The notes below the pieces were generated by a model. That model was not told the DNA's origin, ran no database searches, and saw nothing but the letters and a program-made list of their open reading frames with translations. The position numbers and the translations under genes were made by a program. From Phoronis australis (taxonomy: Eukaryota; Phoronida; Phoronidae), in contig NMRA01000460.1 in the NCBI GenBank assembly GCA_002633005.1, positions 303,653 to 362,243 of the forward strand: a DNA stretch of 58,591 bases, written 5' to 3'. Below are positions 55,854 to 58,591 of this stretch, one piece after another (position 1 is the stretch's first letter; the number at the start of each line of letters is the position of its first letter).

Positions 55854-56603
55854 TCATTCAGTGGCGGAGCAGATGTAGCATGAAAGTAAGCAAGTAAATT
55901 CTCTAGGTGTTTGTCCCACGGATATGTTTGCACTCTTGATTTGTATGCTACTCTTCAAGTAACGGTTGAAAACTTCAATCTTGCCGTTTTGTGGTGGGTT
56001 GTGGGCTGCAATATCTTCGTGGAAAATGTCCATGTTACGCAGAAATACCTGGTCCGTGGTCAGATACAAGTATGTCGGGGTTGTCAATGGTCGAAAAAAA
56101 AAATTCCTCAACCAGCGGATAACGGCAGAAGTCGTCACCCGTGCTGAGGATGGATGGGCATGATAACTGGTAGTCGATGGCAGCTTGTATAAAGCGCTTG
56201 TTCGGATTTGCAGTTGCAAAAGGTCCCGTGGTGTTGATGCCGAACTTTTTCCAGGCTGGGTTGGTGGTGGTATGGTAGTCGAGGGTACGTGGTACGCTGG
56301 AGAAGATTTATTTGAATCTTGGCACGCAGCACAGTATGACACCGTGTGTTCCACCTCTTTATCCATCTTAGGCCACCAGTAGGCTTCACATAGTTTGGGT
56401 CTCATCCGACGGATGCCGGGGTGGCTTACATGTGCCATCTGTAGGGTTTGCTGTGGGAGACTCGTTGGTGCGACAATGTGTGTGATAGCAGGGGTGTCAC
56501 GTCTGTCTCGTACCAAGTACATGCAGCTATCTTCCAGGGACAGTTTGCTACGAACTTGGTAGAACCGCTGTTGAGCCGGAGACAGTTTTGTTTTGAAGGC
56601 CAT
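55854..56603 (-). pseudogene. Gypsy integrase remnant
   Basis: A 249-codon open frame. Near its middle are HVSHPGIRRMRPKLCEAYWW, then VSYCAACQ: the H-H-C-C zinc module that starts integrases. Upstream is the tether (RDRRDTPAITHIVAP). The following catalytic core is frameshifted: a T-T-D-Q-V-F stretch and PPQNGKIEVFNRYLKSSI (the 'P...G..E..N..LK' Glu motif) are still visible. Confidence 0.8.
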
Positions 56604-56879
56604 CCGTCGCGTACGTAACTTGTCAGCAGTTTGTAAATGGAATCCTTGCTGCAGGCAGAGCGAATTTTGTCGAGTGAAAACCTCTCGTTACTCGCGGTAG
56701 TGACGGATGGGTCACTGACCCCAGCGACCGCGTCACATTTAGTGGCCAAACGACCAGTAGTTTTGGGCACACTTTCCAGTCCTTTTCTGTACTCCAGGGT
56801 GTAGGTGGAAGCAGCGAGGCGATCCATTTCCAACAATATATGAATTTACCGCGTTTTCTGTCAGTGCTGGTCTGACTCG

Positions 56880-57054
56880 CATTGACGTACATGTTAGTGC
56901 TGAGTGGTCGATCTGTGCGTGTGGAGAAGTGTCGTCCTAGTAAGAACTTCTCCCAGTAGTCAGAGAAGTGAACGACTGCAAGAGCTTCACGCTCATTCAT
57001 TGCATAGGATTGCTGGGGCTCTTCCGGCGTTTTTCTGACAAATAGTATGGGCAC
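56880..57054 (-). pseudogene. Gypsy RNase H remnant
   Basis: The frame starting at 57054 reads SYAMNEREALAVVHF, then EKFLLGRHFSTRTD. This is the RNase H 'Y...E.E.LA.V......W..FL.GR.F...TD' motif of Gypsy-type pol. Confidence 0.75.
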
Positions 57055-57209
57055 TTCCCTTCTGTTTTAAATTTGCGACAGCACATCACCAAGGCCGACA
57101 TCAGATGCCTCAGTAGAGAGGATAATGTCGCATGAAGGACTGAAAAGATGTAGTTCTAGGTTCTGACACAGCATGGATTTCAGTATGCCAAATGCTTGTT
57201 GACACTATG

Positions 57210-57870
57210 TAGATCATGCAAGCATTTTTCCTGTGAGTAAGCCTAGAAATCGTTGCACGTACTCCAGAGACTTCGGAAAAGGTGCATTAGAGAGAGCGTT
57301 ATGGTTGTCAGAGTCGGGTTCAGAACTTTGCTGTGGGAAACGATGTAACCTAAGTACGCTAACTCTTCGACACCGATGATGCATTTCTTGTGTATACACG
57401 AAGGGTATTTTCACTCAACCGTTGTACTCGGTTGTCGAGATTGTGGTACAGTTCGCCCCACGTATGACACATTACCACAATATAGGGCTTGTGCCCGATG
57501 AGGGCCTCCGACACTGAAGTGTTGGAGATGAGTTACTGGAAAACCGCGGCGCTGTCTGTAAGACCCATAGGCAGGCGGTTGTAAGCATACAACCCCTTGG
57601 GTGTAATTGTAGTAGTAAACAGACAACTCTCAGCGTTGAGAAACATATTAAAGAAATCCCACCAAATGTCAAGTTACAGTAGTAGTATAATATTTGCCGC
57701 CTTACAAATCCTGGATGCCATCTCTAATTACGGGAAGGGGAAATCCATACGGTATCTCTTGAGGAGTCAGGCCTGTCCGGTCAGTAGTAATACAGGCGGA
57801 AACATCCGGTTCATCCACAGTTACCAGCGGTTGTTGCCACAAGGGTCGTTGGCTGGATTTTGGACCATAT
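57210..57870 (-). pseudogene. Gypsy reverse transcriptase remnant
   Basis: Fragments in order: an N-terminal RT strand ending FPLPVIRDGIQDL, then a segment with LPMGL-like and AAVFQ-like residues near 57530-57560, then FPKSLEYVQRFLGLLTG near 57214-57290, the usual post-palm 'P......V..FLG' motif. The catalytic Y-x-D-D segment is not recognisable in frame. At least three frame changes and several stops occur. Confidence 0.7.
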
Positions 57871-58591
57871 TCCCTGCTCTTAGATTTGGTCAATGGTTTT
57901 TGCGAGTTAAGCGCTACATCAGTTCGTAAGCTTACATGTACATAATGCACGAATATTTTCCGAAATACCCTCTGAAATGTAGGAGGAGTTAAAAGTACGC
58001 ACGGAAAACAGCATTCCATACGAGAGTACATGAGAATCAGGAAAAAACCAACATTAAGAAAAATGCGGTCAAATGCCAAAATGTTGTCGATATGCTCTAC
58101 GAAAATCCGTATACATGAAAAGTTTGGTAAAACTCTCCTAAGGAATATAAAGGGAGTTTTGCACAGAAGTGCATACTTTTTATGGATGCACAAATTTATC
58201 TATATGTGGGTGCATTATGCCGCATCCCTGTCCGTCCGTCAGGCGCCGGGTCTGATGCTTTATCGGCAGTCACGGACACGTTTCAACGCTCAGACTTGCT
58301 ATTGTATGTAACTTTGATCGAGATTCTCAGTAGCCACAGAAAATCGGTTTCCCAAATGGGGAGGGTGGGAAAGTCAAGAACCAGCCAACATTCAAGAGAA
58401 CTTTGTCGAATCGCAATGCCGACAATGTGCCGACGGTACGCCACATCCCATTTAAGAGTGTTTTTAAAAGTTTGATCGAAATCCCCAGAAATTTAAGGAG
58501 TTGCCCACTAGTGCAATGTCACACGTTGCGAAATCTTCTATTGTAGTGTATCCGCCTTTTCGCTTCGGTGGAGAAGGGACACCGCTGTCTT
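57871..58591. other. End of window, no gene recognised
   Basis: It contains the short relative of the 1.3 kb repeat (58181-58303: GTGGGTGCATTATGCCGCAT, a CCGT run, CGTTTCAACGCTCAGACTTGC). The rest is unassigned. Confidence 0.45.

Larger units (their letters stand above)
55400..57870 (-). mobile_element. Gypsy/Ty3-type retrotransposon pol remnant
   Basis: On the minus strand the frames run in the order reverse transcriptase, RNase H, integrase, as in Gypsy-type elements. Stops and frameshifts break them throughout. No LTR pair was recognised; the C-terminal tail extends to about 55400. Confidence 0.8.

Overview
The window is eukaryotic, from an animal. Short exons lie far apart between GT/AG splice sites (one GC/AG), and they encode secreted mosaic-protein domains typical of metazoans: astacin, CUB, EGF, TSP1, MAM, ShKT and F5/8C. 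The introns are AT-rich and full of decayed transposons. ShKT domains beside an astacin, Kolobok-like and Gypsy-like elements, and haplotype divergence that appears to have broken the assembly all suggest a marine invertebrate such as a cnidarian or lancelet. The phylum cannot be fixed from this sequence alone.

Main gene, + strand, 6630-54151: one multi-exon gene encodes a secreted zinc metalloprotease. I traced 19 coding exons by hand. Their splice phases join without a break into one open frame of 912 residues ending in TAA. The order is astacin catalytic domain (5' part missing), EGF-like, CUB (three exons), EGF-like, TSP1, MAM (three exons), Pro/Thr linker, ShKT x3, Pro/Thr linker and F5/8C (discoidin). 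Nearly every module after the catalytic domain is bounded by phase-1 introns. The N-terminal exons (signal peptide, propeptide, start of the catalytic domain) were not found.

Duplications: the CUB exons occur twice (16094-18822 and 19154-25028) and the second MAM exon occurs twice (33254-33889 and 33891-34526). Each repeat starts right after a lone 'n'. The MAM pair is 636 bp abutting 636 bp with only the n between. These look like unmerged haplotypes at contig joins rather than real duplications. The CUB pair is informative because one copy gives the empty target site of a transposon present in the other.

Mobile DNA: a TTAA-flanked, THAP-encoding Kolobok-like element (21335-24484) contains a second one (22607-24239) nested inside it; a relative lies at 1-1380 on the minus strand. 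Other elements are a LINE 3' end (18823-19152), a decayed retroelement C-terminus (29008-29948), a Gypsy-type pol remnant (55400-57870, minus), two TTAA mini-elements (14629-15091, 31202-31715), a foldback MITE pair (28672-28833, 40566-40722), a TIR element (25361-26690) and a 1.3 kb repeat present twice (37711-39014, 47691-48961). Each copy of that last repeat carries eight evenly spaced CTCF-consensus-like motifs. No tRNA, rRNA or CRISPR was recognised.
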